64,000 bases of DNA, taken from NCBI GenBank assembly GCA_002384935.1, contig DGCD01000014.1, positions 62,001 to 126,000 of the forward strand, given 5' to 3'. The position numbers and the translations under genes were made by a program. This DNA is from Pusillimonas sp. UBA3987 (GTDB taxonomy: Bacteria > Pseudomonadota > Gammaproteobacteria > Burkholderiales > Burkholderiaceae_B). Below, one piece after another: positions 43,235 through 50,653 of the stretch. Under the pieces are notes generated by a model. That model saw nothing but the letters and a program-made list of their open reading frames with translations, did not search any database and had not been told where the DNA came from. How positions within the stretch are numbered: the first letter of the stretch is position 1; each line of letters begins with the position of its first letter.

Positions 43235-43891
43235 ATGTCCTGGCGAATATTGTTCGCAATCCTGCTGGTCCTGGCCGGTGCCTCTGCCTGGGGTGGTCTT
43301 CGCCTGGGTGAATGGCTGGTTGCCCATGGGCCAACCGCCACTGCCGCACCCGGTCGGCCGGAACTGGCGCCGGTCGAAGTACTCGATGCCGATGGGCGCC
43401 CATTCTCGCAGCAACCCCCTCAACCCTTGGTGAACGGGCAACTTGCCATTCCCCAGGGTCACGAATCCATCGAATGGCAGGTTGCCGAAACCGCTGTCGG
43501 CCAAACGCTGACCAGCGACGTTATTGCCGTATCGACAAACCCCATTACGATGGTCGAGGCCGAACAGATTGCCGCCATCGGACAAGGTCGACTCGCGGGT
43601 ATTGGCGATGTTGGCGACCTGATGACGAACCTGGGGACACAAGGTGGCGGCAACATGCCGTTGCAGCCCGTCGATATGCCCGATCAACCGCCACCCCCTC
43701 CGGAAACCCCCATGAATAACGCTGGTGGCGGCCAGGGTAACTGGCAGGCGCAACTGCGCGACGAGCTCCAACAATGCAACCTTGAAAGCTTTTTCGACCG
43801 CCCCAGTTGCACTTGGGCCGCTCGCAACAAATATTGCACCCCAAACAATGCCTGGGGGCAGATCGACGCATGCCCTTCCCGCAACTACTGA
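43235..43891 (+). CDS. Predicted membrane-anchored or secreted protein of unknown function
   Basis: The 218-residue protein has an N-terminal hydrophobic segment (LFAILLVLAGASAWGGLRLG) followed by a proline-rich middle (PVDMPDQPPPPPETPM) and a C-terminal domain with four cysteines (QQCNLESFFDRPSCTW, NKYCTPNN and ACPSRNY), which could form two disulfides. The rest is periplasmic or extracellular. GAGGG precedes the ATG. It ends seven bases before the AI-2E-family permease gene. I do not recognise the family. Confidence 0.65.
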   Translation: MSWRILFAILLVLAGASAWGGLRLGEWLVAHGPTATAAPGRPELAPVEVLDADGRPFSQQPPQPLVNGQLAIPQGHESIEWQVAETAVGQTLTSDVIAVSTNPITMVEAEQIAAIGQGRLAGIGDVGDLMTNLGTQGGGNMPLQPVDMPDQPPPPPETPMNNAGGGQGNWQAQLRDELQQCNLESFFDRPSCTWAARNKYCTPNNAWGQIDACPSRNY

Positions 43892-43898
43892 AGAAACC

Positions 43899-44993
43899 AT
43901 GGGCCTGCCAGCAATCCTAAGAAACTGGTTTGACCGCTATCTCTCTGACGAAGAAGCGGTCATCCTTTTGGCCTTACTCGTACTGGGCTTTGCCACAGTT
44001 ATCCTGTTCGGACACATACTGGCCCCATTTTTAACCGCGCTTGTTATCGCCTTTTTGTTGCAAGGGGTCGTCAACTGTCTTGAAAGGCGCCGTGTACCGC
44101 ATCTGCTGGCGGTTGTCCTGGTTTTTGTCGGTTTTATCGGGCTATTACTTGCACTGGCTTTTATCCTCTTGCCTTTGATCTGGGAGCAATTGGTTGGCCT
44201 TGTTCGGGAAACGCCGCGTATTTTTGCCAGTGGGCAATTACTGCTGGACAACCTGCAAGCCCGTTTTCCCCAGTTGATCACGCCTAACCAGATTCAGGAA
44301 TGGATCTATGTGGCGGGTCGTGAAATAACACAGTTCGGCCAGCGTGCGCTGTCGCTTTCCCTCTCTTCCCTGGGTAATGTACTGGCGCTGATTATTTATC
44401 TGGTTCTTGTCCCGATTCTGGTGTTCTTTCTGCTGAAAGACCGTCGAAAACTCACCGATTTCGTGCTGTCCATGCTGCCGCGCAAGCGCACACTGATGAC
44501 ACGCATCTGGACAGAAATGGATGGCCAGATTGCTAACTACATGCGCGGCAAATTCATTGAAATCATTATTGTCGGCGTGGTCTCGTTCATTACCTTTGCC
44601 TTTTTCGGGTTGCCGTACTCCGCGTTGCTGGCCGTGCTGGTTGGTTTCTCGGTACTGGTACCCTACATTGGCGCAGCCGTTGCCACCTTGCCGGTTGCAG
44701 CGGTAGCGGGCTTTTATTTCGGCTTCAGCAACGAATTTATGTATGTGCTGATTGCCTATGGTGTGATCCAGGCACTCGACGGCAATGTCCTGGCCCCCAT
44801 CTTGTTTTCCGAAACCAACAACATTCACCCGGTATCAATTATTGTGGCGGTGCTGTTTTTCGGTGGTATCTGGGGCTTTTGGGGCATATTTTTTGCCATT
44901 CCCCTGGCAACACTGCTTAAGGCACTGGTATACGCCTGGCCGCGCAGCATGAGGCAACAAGAACAACTGGAACTCACCGGCACCCAGCCGTAA
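43899..44993 (+). CDS. AI-2E family (PerM/YdiK-like) transporter
   Basis: The 364-residue protein has about eight predicted membrane helices and the AI-2E family arrangement, including LGHILAPFLTALVIAFLLQG-like N-terminus, LVPILVFFLLKDRRKL, GLPYSALLAVLVGFSVLVPYIG and the HPVSIIVAVLFFGGIWGFWG motif. Family members export diverse small molecules or ions; the AI-2 role is limited to one member. ATG 43899 is the start; a longer frame overlaps the previous gene. The C-terminal tail is short and charged. Confidence 0.88.
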   Translation: MGLPAILRNWFDRYLSDEEAVILLALLVLGFATVILFGHILAPFLTALVIAFLLQGVVNCLERRRVPHLLAVVLVFVGFIGLLLALAFILLPLIWEQLVGLVRETPRIFASGQLLLDNLQARFPQLITPNQIQEWIYVAGREITQFGQRALSLSLSSLGNVLALIIYLVLVPILVFFLLKDRRKLTDFVLSMLPRKRTLMTRIWTEMDGQIANYMRGKFIEIIIVGVVSFITFAFFGLPYSALLAVLVGFSVLVPYIGAAVATLPVAAVAGFYFGFSNEFMYVLIAYGVIQALDGNVLAPILFSETNNIHPVSIIVAVLFFGGIWGFWGIFFAIPLATLLKALVYAWPRSMRQQEQLELTGTQP

Positions 44994-45011
44994 CTACGAC
45001 CCGATACGAAC

Positions 45012-45052
45012 AAAAAAGGCTTTCCGACATTAATTCAGAAAGCCCTCATTTT
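45012..45052. terminator. Bidirectional intrinsic terminator
   Basis: GGCTTTC (45018-45024) and GAAAGCC (45038-45044) form a 7-base stem with a 13-base loop. A run of six A lies before it and TTTT after it, so it reads as an intrinsic terminator on both strands. It sits between the convergent AI-2E-family gene and bfr. Confidence 0.8.
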
Positions 45053-45089
45053 CAATTACCTGTTACTCATTGCCAGGCAATATTGATTT

Positions 45090-45560
45090 TTACTCACCCA
45101 TTTGGGTTTGCAAGTAGTTTTGCGTACCTACTTTCTCAACCAGCTCTATCTGGGTCTCCAGCCAGTCGACATGCTCTTCGGTATCGTCGAGAATTTCCTG
45201 TAATAAATCGCGTGAGACGTAATCGCGCACCGATTCGCAATACGCAATACCTTCCTTTACGGTTTCCTGGGCGCCCGACTCCAGCTTCAGGTCGCAAGAA
45301 AGCACTTCGGGAACGTTCTCGCCAATAAGCAACTTGTGCAGATCCTGCAGATTCGGCAGGCCGTCGAGCATGAAGATACGCTCGATGAGCTTGTCGGCAT
45401 GCTTCATTTCACCGATTGACTCATCGTACTCGTGTTTGCCAAGCTTGTTGAAGCCCCAGTGATTCAGCATGCGTGCATGCAGGAAATACTGGTTAATGGC
45501 GGTGAGTTCGTTCTTGAGTTGTTTATTCAGATGCTGAATGACGGTGGCGTCGCCTTTCAT
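45090..45560 (-). CDS. bfr: Bacterioferritin
   Basis: The 156-residue protein is a standard bacterioferritin with the ferroxidase ligands in LKNELTAINQYFLHARM and EYDESIGEMKHADKLIERI, including heme-axial Met52, and EILDDTEEHVDWLETQ. It stores iron in 24-subunit shells. It lies downstream of bfd on the same strand, which supplies the electrons for iron release. Confidence 0.97.
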   Translation of the reverse strand: MKGDATVIQHLNKQLKNELTAINQYFLHARMLNHWGFNKLGKHEYDESIGEMKHADKLIERIFMLDGLPNLQDLHKLLIGENVPEVLSCDLKLESGAQETVKEGIAYCESVRDYVSRDLLQEILDDTEEHVDWLETQIELVEKVGTQNYLQTQMGE

Positions 45561-45653
45561 GACGGTTCTCCTTGGCTTGCAAAACGTTAGATAGCAAGCC
45601 TACCACGCCAGTGTGACTTTCGCACTAGCAGGAACCATAAGTTGGCGCCTTTT

Positions 45654-45920
45654 TCAGGCGCGACGCGCCACCACTTCCGTAAAGCCGGCAAGCAGCGCTG
45701 TGTCGTTCGCTGCAGCCTCGATGGTTTCAACCATATCGTGCACAGCGGGGTATGCTGCCTGGCGACCACCCGGCAGATACTCGGACGCGGTATCGGAACA
45801 GCACCCGCAACACGACGCCACGCCCAGCTGGGCCTGGAGATCGGACATAGTATGAGCGCCTGCGGATACCGCTTCGCGGACTTGCCGTTCGGTAATGGCG
45901 TTACAGATACAAATAAACAT
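45654..45920 (-). CDS. bfd: Bacterioferritin-associated ferredoxin
   Basis: The 88-residue protein has the [2Fe-2S] pattern C4-x-C6 and C38-x2-C41 (MFICICNAITERQ, ASCCGCC) typical of Bfd. The C-terminal part is a little longer than in E. coli Bfd (64 residues). Bfd reduces bacterioferritin-held iron so that it can be released. The ATG at 45920 is chosen because MFICICNA is the conserved N-terminus; the upstream residues read from the Fur box. No strong ribosome site is seen. Confidence 0.9.
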   Translation of the reverse strand: MFICICNAITERQVREAVSAGAHTMSDLQAQLGVASCCGCCSDTASEYLPGGRQAAYPAVHDMVETIEAAANDTALLAGFTEVVARRA

Positions 45921-45934
45921 GAGAATAATTATCA
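45920..45934 (-). promoter_or_regulatory. Fur box over the bfd start region
   Basis: On the minus strand the sequence TGATAATTATTCTCA matches the 7-1-7 Fur consensus (TGATAAT-N-ATTATCA) with one mismatch. It abuts the bfd start codon, with its last base being the A of the ATG. Fur with iron bound would block bfd expression when iron is plentiful and release it under iron shortage. Such control of bfd is well known in other proteobacteria. Confidence 0.78.
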
Positions 45935-46013
45935 TCCATGTTTTTCTTCGTAGCAACCCCCTGCCAAACTTTTTTTGTAACTGTCATGTCACGACCGCTC
46001 TCGGGGCTAAGTA

Positions 46014-47558
46014 TTAACCCTTTAACCTGGCCTTGGCCTTGCGAACAGACGCAGCATCAATGCCTTCTGCCTCGCGATACTTGGCCACCGTCCGCCGCGC
46101 AACCTCGACCCCTTTTTCAGCCAATAACTGGGCAATTTTATTGTCGGACAAAGGCTTGTCCGAGGATTCCGCATTGATCAATTGACGAATCATGGCCCGA
46201 ACTGCCGTTCCCGACGAAGCCGGAGCCAGCCCACCCCCACCCAGCGAAGCCCCCAGAAAATACTTAAGCTCGAACACGCCCCAGGGGGTTTGCACATATT
46301 TATTCCGGGTAGCGCGGGACACCGTCGACTCATGCAACTCAAGCGCATCGGCAATATCACGCAATACCAATGGCTGCATGGCTTGCGGCCCTTTTTCGAA
46401 AAAGGCATTTTGATGCCGCACGATAAATTCGGCGACTCGCAGCACGGTTTCAAAGCGTTGAGCGACACTTTTCATCAGTCCGTGGGCTTGCTGCAACTGA
46501 ACCTGAAGCGCCGACACACTTTCATCTGCCTTGTTGGATTGCAGCCACTGCTCGTAATCGGGATTGACCCGCAAGCGCGGGAAAACGGCCGGGTTCAACC
46601 GTACCTGCCATCGCTCACCCATTTGGCGCACAATCACTTCCGGCCGCACATAATCAGCAATGCTTTGCGCCCAGGCACGGCCCGGCTTGGGATTCAGGCT
46701 TAGAACCCATTTATGCGCCGCCTGCAAGACAGTCTGCGAAACGCCCAATTGATTTCGCAACCGAATGAAATTACCCGCCGCAAGTGTGTCCAAATGCTCA
46801 CCGACCATTTGCATTGCGCAGGCAAAAACATCAGGCGGATGCGTATGTTTTGTCTGACGCAACTGAATCTGCAGGCACTCCACTACCGTCTGCCCTCCGA
46901 CGCCCGGTGGATCAAACGATTGCAGCAGCCGCAACGCGGTCAACATCTCTTCCCGGGATACTGTGTGTGTATCGGCCCCTTCAGTATCCGCGCCTTCATC
47001 TTCGTCGCCGTCTGCCAGCGCAGCCACCCTAACGCCTGCATCCGACGTATCTTGCAGACCCGGCTCATTCAGATGGGTATTGATATATTCCGCCACATCT
47101 TCGATCGAAGCCTGCAACAAGCCGTTTTCGTCCAGTTCGTCGATCAGCAGCGTAACCAGCACCTTGTCGCGTTCCGTGGCTCGCGTCACATTCAATTGAC
47201 CCAGCAAATGATCGCGCAACGTTTCTACCGAGCCGGCCTCGGGCGGCGCGTAATCATCGTCCTGGGAATGCCCACCCATCGAAGGCTGGGCACCATAGCT
47301 GCCGCCTTCATCAAGATACGTATTATTTTCTGGCAGCACAGGATCGTCGCCTTGCGACAACGGACTCTCTTCCGCTGCAGGCGTGTCAGTGTCATACTCC
47401 CCTTCAAGCTCCAGCAGCGGATTGTCCGCCAGCGCTTGTGTCACCTCAAGCTCAAGCTCCTGTGCCGATAATTGCAAAAATCTGATTGATTGTTGCAATT
47501 GTGGCGTTAAAGCCAGTTGCTGCTGTTGGCGTAACTGTATCGATTGTCGCGATTGCAT
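46014..47558 (-). CDS. rpoN: RNA polymerase sigma-54 factor
   Basis: The 514-residue protein has the sigma-54 N-terminus (LRQQQQLALTPQLQQSIRFL), the core-binding domain, and the C-terminal RpoN box ARRTVAKYRE. It directs RNA polymerase to -24/-12 promoters with an AAA+ activator. The start at 47558 begins the conserved sequence; an alternative ATG at 47576 overlaps the ATG of the divergent gene. Unlike many proteobacteria, it is not next to lptB or hpf here. The internal acidic stretch (DGDEDEGADTEGADT, about 185) is long. Confidence 0.95.
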   Translation of the reverse strand: MQSRQSIQLRQQQQLALTPQLQQSIRFLQLSAQELELEVTQALADNPLLELEGEYDTDTPAAEESPLSQGDDPVLPENNTYLDEGGSYGAQPSMGGHSQDDDYAPPEAGSVETLRDHLLGQLNVTRATERDKVLVTLLIDELDENGLLQASIEDVAEYINTHLNEPGLQDTSDAGVRVAALADGDEDEGADTEGADTHTVSREEMLTALRLLQSFDPPGVGGQTVVECLQIQLRQTKHTHPPDVFACAMQMVGEHLDTLAAGNFIRLRNQLGVSQTVLQAAHKWVLSLNPKPGRAWAQSIADYVRPEVIVRQMGERWQVRLNPAVFPRLRVNPDYEQWLQSNKADESVSALQVQLQQAHGLMKSVAQRFETVLRVAEFIVRHQNAFFEKGPQAMQPLVLRDIADALELHESTVSRATRNKYVQTPWGVFELKYFLGASLGGGGLAPASSGTAVRAMIRQLINAESSDKPLSDNKIAQLLAEKGVEVARRTVAKYREAEGIDAASVRKAKARLKG

Positions 47559-47574
47559 AGGTAAAATAGCCCGC

Positions 47575-48120
47575 ATGAAAACAGAATCCACCCACCAGCC
47601 CACGCCGCGTGACTTCTCGGCATTGCGTAACACCTTGCTGAAGCTGACGGCAACGCACAAAATCATTTGTACCGTTGTCGTCGTGGTCGTCGCCATTGTG
47701 TGGTACTACCTGCTGCAACGCCTGGTCGCATTCGGTCACACAGTCGACTATAACGGGCTTGAGGTTTTAGGTGGGCCCACCATTGAATTTCTTAATCGCT
47801 ACAACCCCTATTTCTGGTGGGCACTGGTGGCGCTGTGCACGCTTATTATTGCCTATTTTCTGATTAACTTCGTGCGAGCCGGGCGCAAACGGGTCAACGC
47901 CCAGGCGGTCGCCACCGATACACTGCATGCCCTGGTTACCCAGTTGTCCGATCCGGCCAAAGATGTACTTCGCTGGGTATGGGAAAACCCTCGGGAACCC
48001 ATTACTGTTGGCGATTTGCAACAAACCACACGGGAACTGCGTAACGGGCGCGCCCGGAAAATCGCGATTTCACGCGAGCACGTGCAATTGCTGGGGCCTC
48101 CTCACACCAACTCGGCCTGA
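47575..48120 (+). CDS. Predicted small membrane protein of unknown function
   Basis: The 181-residue protein has two predicted membrane helices (ICTVVVVVVAIVWYYLLQ at about 31-48 and FWWALVALCTLIIAYFLINF at about 80-99). A soluble C-terminal domain follows (about 110-181: DTLHALVTQLSDPAKDVLRWVW, ELRNGRARKIAISREHVQLL). Its ATG is only 16 bases from that of divergent rpoN, so each promoter must lie inside the other gene. I do not recognise the family. Confidence 0.6.
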   Translation: MKTESTHQPTPRDFSALRNTLLKLTATHKIICTVVVVVVAIVWYYLLQRLVAFGHTVDYNGLEVLGGPTIEFLNRYNPYFWWALVALCTLIIAYFLINFVRAGRKRVNAQAVATDTLHALVTQLSDPAKDVLRWVWENPREPITVGDLQQTTRELRNGRARKIAISREHVQLLGPPHTNSA

Positions 48121-48155
48121 AAAAGCTTGCAAATTCAGTGCAATTATGGTCGACT

Positions 48156-48293
48156 ATGACTATGAATACCGTAATTTTTTCCTCTACACGCATTTCGGGT
48201 CGCGCTCATCGCGCCAGCCCGGTCGCGGCTACGGTTTCTCCCCTTATCTCGCTGGCTCTACCCCTGCTACTACCGATCGGTTGCCGGGCCTAG
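48156..48293 (+). CDS. leuL: Leucine-rich leader peptide of the leuA attenuator
   Basis: A short open frame (45 residues from ATG 48156, or 43 from ATG 48162) ends 172 bases before leuA. Its C-terminal part reads PLISLALPLLLPIGCRA, with six leucines in 11 residues. Three of them use the CTA codon, which is scarce in the neighbouring genes. The stop lies just upstream of a terminator hairpin. A ribosome stalling at these codons when leucine is short would favour the antiterminator. The ribosome site is weak, so translation is an inference. Confidence 0.65.
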   Translation: MTMNTVIFSSTRISGRAHRASPVAATVSPLISLALPLLLPIGCRA

Positions 48294-48337
48294 CGCTATG
48301 TGGCAGTCCGGCAGCCGTTTGTGCCACGCCTATTTTT
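48278..48337 (+). promoter_or_regulatory. Transcription attenuator of leuA (antiterminator/terminator)
   Basis: CGGTTGCCGG (48278-48287), at the end of the leader, can pair with CCGGCAGCCG (48308-48317) over 10 bases with one wobble: the antiterminator. The terminator stem is GTGGCA (48300-48305) with TGCCAC (48322-48327), followed by TTTTT at 48333-48337. The two structures cannot coexist, because the antiterminator partner is inside the terminator loop. The layout matches amino-acid attenuators. Confidence 0.6.
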
Positions 48338-48465
48338 CCCCTGTATCAAATACAACCCGCTTGTCCGAACAAGCTCCCTTCAGCATCCAGCGCCGAATTT
48401 CAGCGGCTTATTGAAGGCAATGGGTTGTTCATTAAAGAAATAACCAGTTAATCAGTAGGTGCACC

Positions 48466-50163
48466 ATGCTCTCAAATCCATCTGACAAATACCGTCCGTT
48501 TGTGCCGTTCGAACGCGACTTTTCGGAACGAACCTGGCCCAGCAAGACCATTACTGCGCCCCCGATCTGGATGAGTACCGACCTGCGCGATGGCAATCAA
48601 TCACTCATCGAGCCCATGAGTGTCGAGCGCAAGCTGCGCTTTTTCGAACAATTGATCAAAATCGGTTTCAAGGAAATTGAAGTCGGCTTTCCGTCGGCCT
48701 CGCAGACCGATTTTGATTTTGTCCGCAAACTGATCGAGGAAGACCGCATTCCCGACGATGTCAGCATCATTGTGCTGACTCAATCACGCGAAGACCTGAT
48801 TGCCCGCACCGTACAGGCCGCCGCCGGCGCCAGGAAGGCCATTGTGCACTTGTACAACGCATGTGCGCCGGCTTTCCGCAAGATTGTCTTCAGCATGACC
48901 AAAGACCAGGTTCGTGACCTGGCCGTGTCCGGCACCCGTATGATCAGGGAACACACGGCCAAGCACCCCGAAACGTACTGGCGCTACGAGTACTCGCCGG
49001 AAGTGTTCAGTACCACGGAGCCCGAATTCGCCCTTGAAGTGTGCAATGCCGTGGTCGACGCCTGGCAGCCCACCCCCGACTCAACCATTATTCTGAACTT
49101 GCCGGCCACCATTGAAGCGACAACGCCCAATATGTATGCCGACCAGATCGAGTGGATCAGCCGGAACTTGAAGAATCGTGAAAGCATTGTGGTCAGCGTG
49201 CATCCGCACAACGATCGCGGAACGGCCGTTGCCGCCGCGGAACTGGCTGTAATGGCCGGTGCCGACCGCGTGGAAGGATGCCTGTTCGGCAACGGCGAGC
49301 GCACCGGCAATGTTTGCCTGGTTACTTTGGCGTTGAACTTATACACCCAAGGCATACACCCCGGGCTCGACTTTTCCGATATCGACGAAGTCCGCCGCTG
49401 TGTGGAGTACTGCAACCAGTTGCCAGTCCACCCGCGCCACCCCTATGCGGGCGACCTGGTTTTCACCGCGTTCTCGGGATCACACCAGGATGCCATCAAG
49501 AAGGGGTTCGCCGTGCAGGATCCGCAGACCTTGTGGGAAGTACCCTACCTGCCCATCGATCCGGCCGACGTCGGGCGCAACTACGATGCGGTTATTCGTG
49601 TGAACAGCCAGTCGGGCAAAGGCGGGGTTTCTTACCTGCTCGAACAGGAACATGGCCTGGCATTGCCGCGTCGCTTGCAAATTGAATTCAGTCGCGCCAT
49701 TCAGCGCGTTACCGACGAAACCGGTCGCGAAGTGACGGCGGGCGACGTTTACGACTTGTTCCGCTCGGAATATCTTGATGTGGAACACCCCTGGAAACTG
49801 GTGCGCCATCGCATCAGCGGCGACCCCAGTGCCAAAACCGGCGAACATTTTGCCATTGAGGTTGAACTTGAACACAACGGCAAGCTGGTGCAACTGAAAG
49901 GCCAGGGCGACGGCGCCATTTCGGCGTTCGTGAACGCGCTTGAAGCCGATGTTTCGATATTGGGCTACCACGAGCATGCCATTGGCACCGGTACCGACAC
50001 TCGCGCCGCTTCTTATGTTGAAGTTCGGGTTGGAGAATCCATGCCCGGTTTCGGTGTTGGCATTCACGCCGATATTGTCACTGCCTCGTTCCTGGCTATT
50101 TTAAGTGCCGTTAACCGGCATGCCGTACAGGAAGAGGCTGCGCGCGCCAAAGCCGCAGCCTGA
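48466..50163 (+). CDS. leuA: 2-isopropylmalate synthase, long form
   Basis: The 565-residue protein has the catalytic motif STDLRDGNQSL, the metal-site HPHNDRGTAVA, GNGERTGNVCLV and a C-terminal LeuA allosteric domain (about 430-560). It condenses acetyl-CoA and 2-oxoisovalerate in leucine synthesis and is normally inhibited by leucine. The long form is of the yeast/actinobacterial type. No other leu gene follows. Upstream is the leader-attenuator region. Confidence 0.95.
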   Translation: MLSNPSDKYRPFVPFERDFSERTWPSKTITAPPIWMSTDLRDGNQSLIEPMSVERKLRFFEQLIKIGFKEIEVGFPSASQTDFDFVRKLIEEDRIPDDVSIIVLTQSREDLIARTVQAAAGARKAIVHLYNACAPAFRKIVFSMTKDQVRDLAVSGTRMIREHTAKHPETYWRYEYSPEVFSTTEPEFALEVCNAVVDAWQPTPDSTIILNLPATIEATTPNMYADQIEWISRNLKNRESIVVSVHPHNDRGTAVAAAELAVMAGADRVEGCLFGNGERTGNVCLVTLALNLYTQGIHPGLDFSDIDEVRRCVEYCNQLPVHPRHPYAGDLVFTAFSGSHQDAIKKGFAVQDPQTLWEVPYLPIDPADVGRNYDAVIRVNSQSGKGGVSYLLEQEHGLALPRRLQIEFSRAIQRVTDETGREVTAGDVYDLFRSEYLDVEHPWKLVRHRISGDPSAKTGEHFAIEVELEHNGKLVQLKGQGDGAISAFVNALEADVSILGYHEHAIGTGTDTRAASYVEVRVGESMPGFGVGIHADIVTASFLAILSAVNRHAVQEEAARAKAAA

Positions 50164-50177
50164 CCCACGCCACATAC

Positions 50178-50206
50178 AAACGGCCGCCACCAGGGGCGGC
50201 CCGTTT
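50178..50206. terminator. Hairpin after leuA
   Basis: AAACGGCCGCC and GGCGGCCCGTTT pair with one bulged G across a short loop, 15 bases after the leuA stop, and the stem ends in GTTT. The convergent gene ends at 50212. A bidirectional terminator is likely. Confidence 0.6.
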
Positions 50207-50211
50207 CGACA

Positions 50212-50553
50212 TTACCAGGTGGGCGCGGGCTCCCAGGTAATGTCGGCTTTGTGCTCACGACACAATCGCATCATGGCCAACAAGGGAAACGCCCTTTGGC
50301 GAAAACTGACCGGCTGTGAAATGGGATGCGTTTTCGAATCGTTTTCCTCGCCATCATCATCCTGATAAGACACATTCTCTGAAGCCATGGCTTTCTCGAT
50401 GCTGGCGATGGCCTCATCAAGCTGCGTCGCGGTAATGACCCCACGCTCCGGGAGCGTGTCGTAATTGCGACCGGCGGCGCGCAATATATCGAGTGCATGC
50501 TGAGCATACATCAGCACTTCGGCAGCAGGCTTGGCATGAAAAACTACTAGCAT
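50212..50553 (-). CDS. DUF1840 family protein
   Basis: The 113-residue protein starts MLVVFHAKPAAEVLMYAQHAL and has the DUF1840 features AITATQLDEAIASIEKA-like helix and SFRQRAFPLLAMMRLC. DUF1840 is a small family of Burkholderiales and related bacteria without known function. The ATG at 50553 has GGAG eight bases upstream; a longer frame adds five residues. Confidence 0.8.
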   Translation of the reverse strand: MLVVFHAKPAAEVLMYAQHALDILRAAGRNYDTLPERGVITATQLDEAIASIEKAMASENVSYQDDDGEENDSKTHPISQPVSFRQRAFPLLAMMRLCREHKADITWEPAPTW

Positions 50554-50653
50554 TTCGGTTTCTCCCAATAGACAGATTTATACACTACCCCAACTTCCAC
50601 GGCCTGCCAAGCTGCAAGATAGCGGCTTGCCCAAAACAATTCAGGCCAGGAGT

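Noticed and set aside
46713..47471. 252-codon plus-strand frame inside rpoN
   Set aside because: It is antisense to sigma-54 core sequence; the translation is Arg/Gln/His-rich without domain features.
48146..48451. 101-codon reading frame between the membrane gene and leuA
   Set aside because: It overlaps the leader and the terminator hairpin, has no ribosome site and resembles no family. The short leucine-rich frame in a different register explains the region better.
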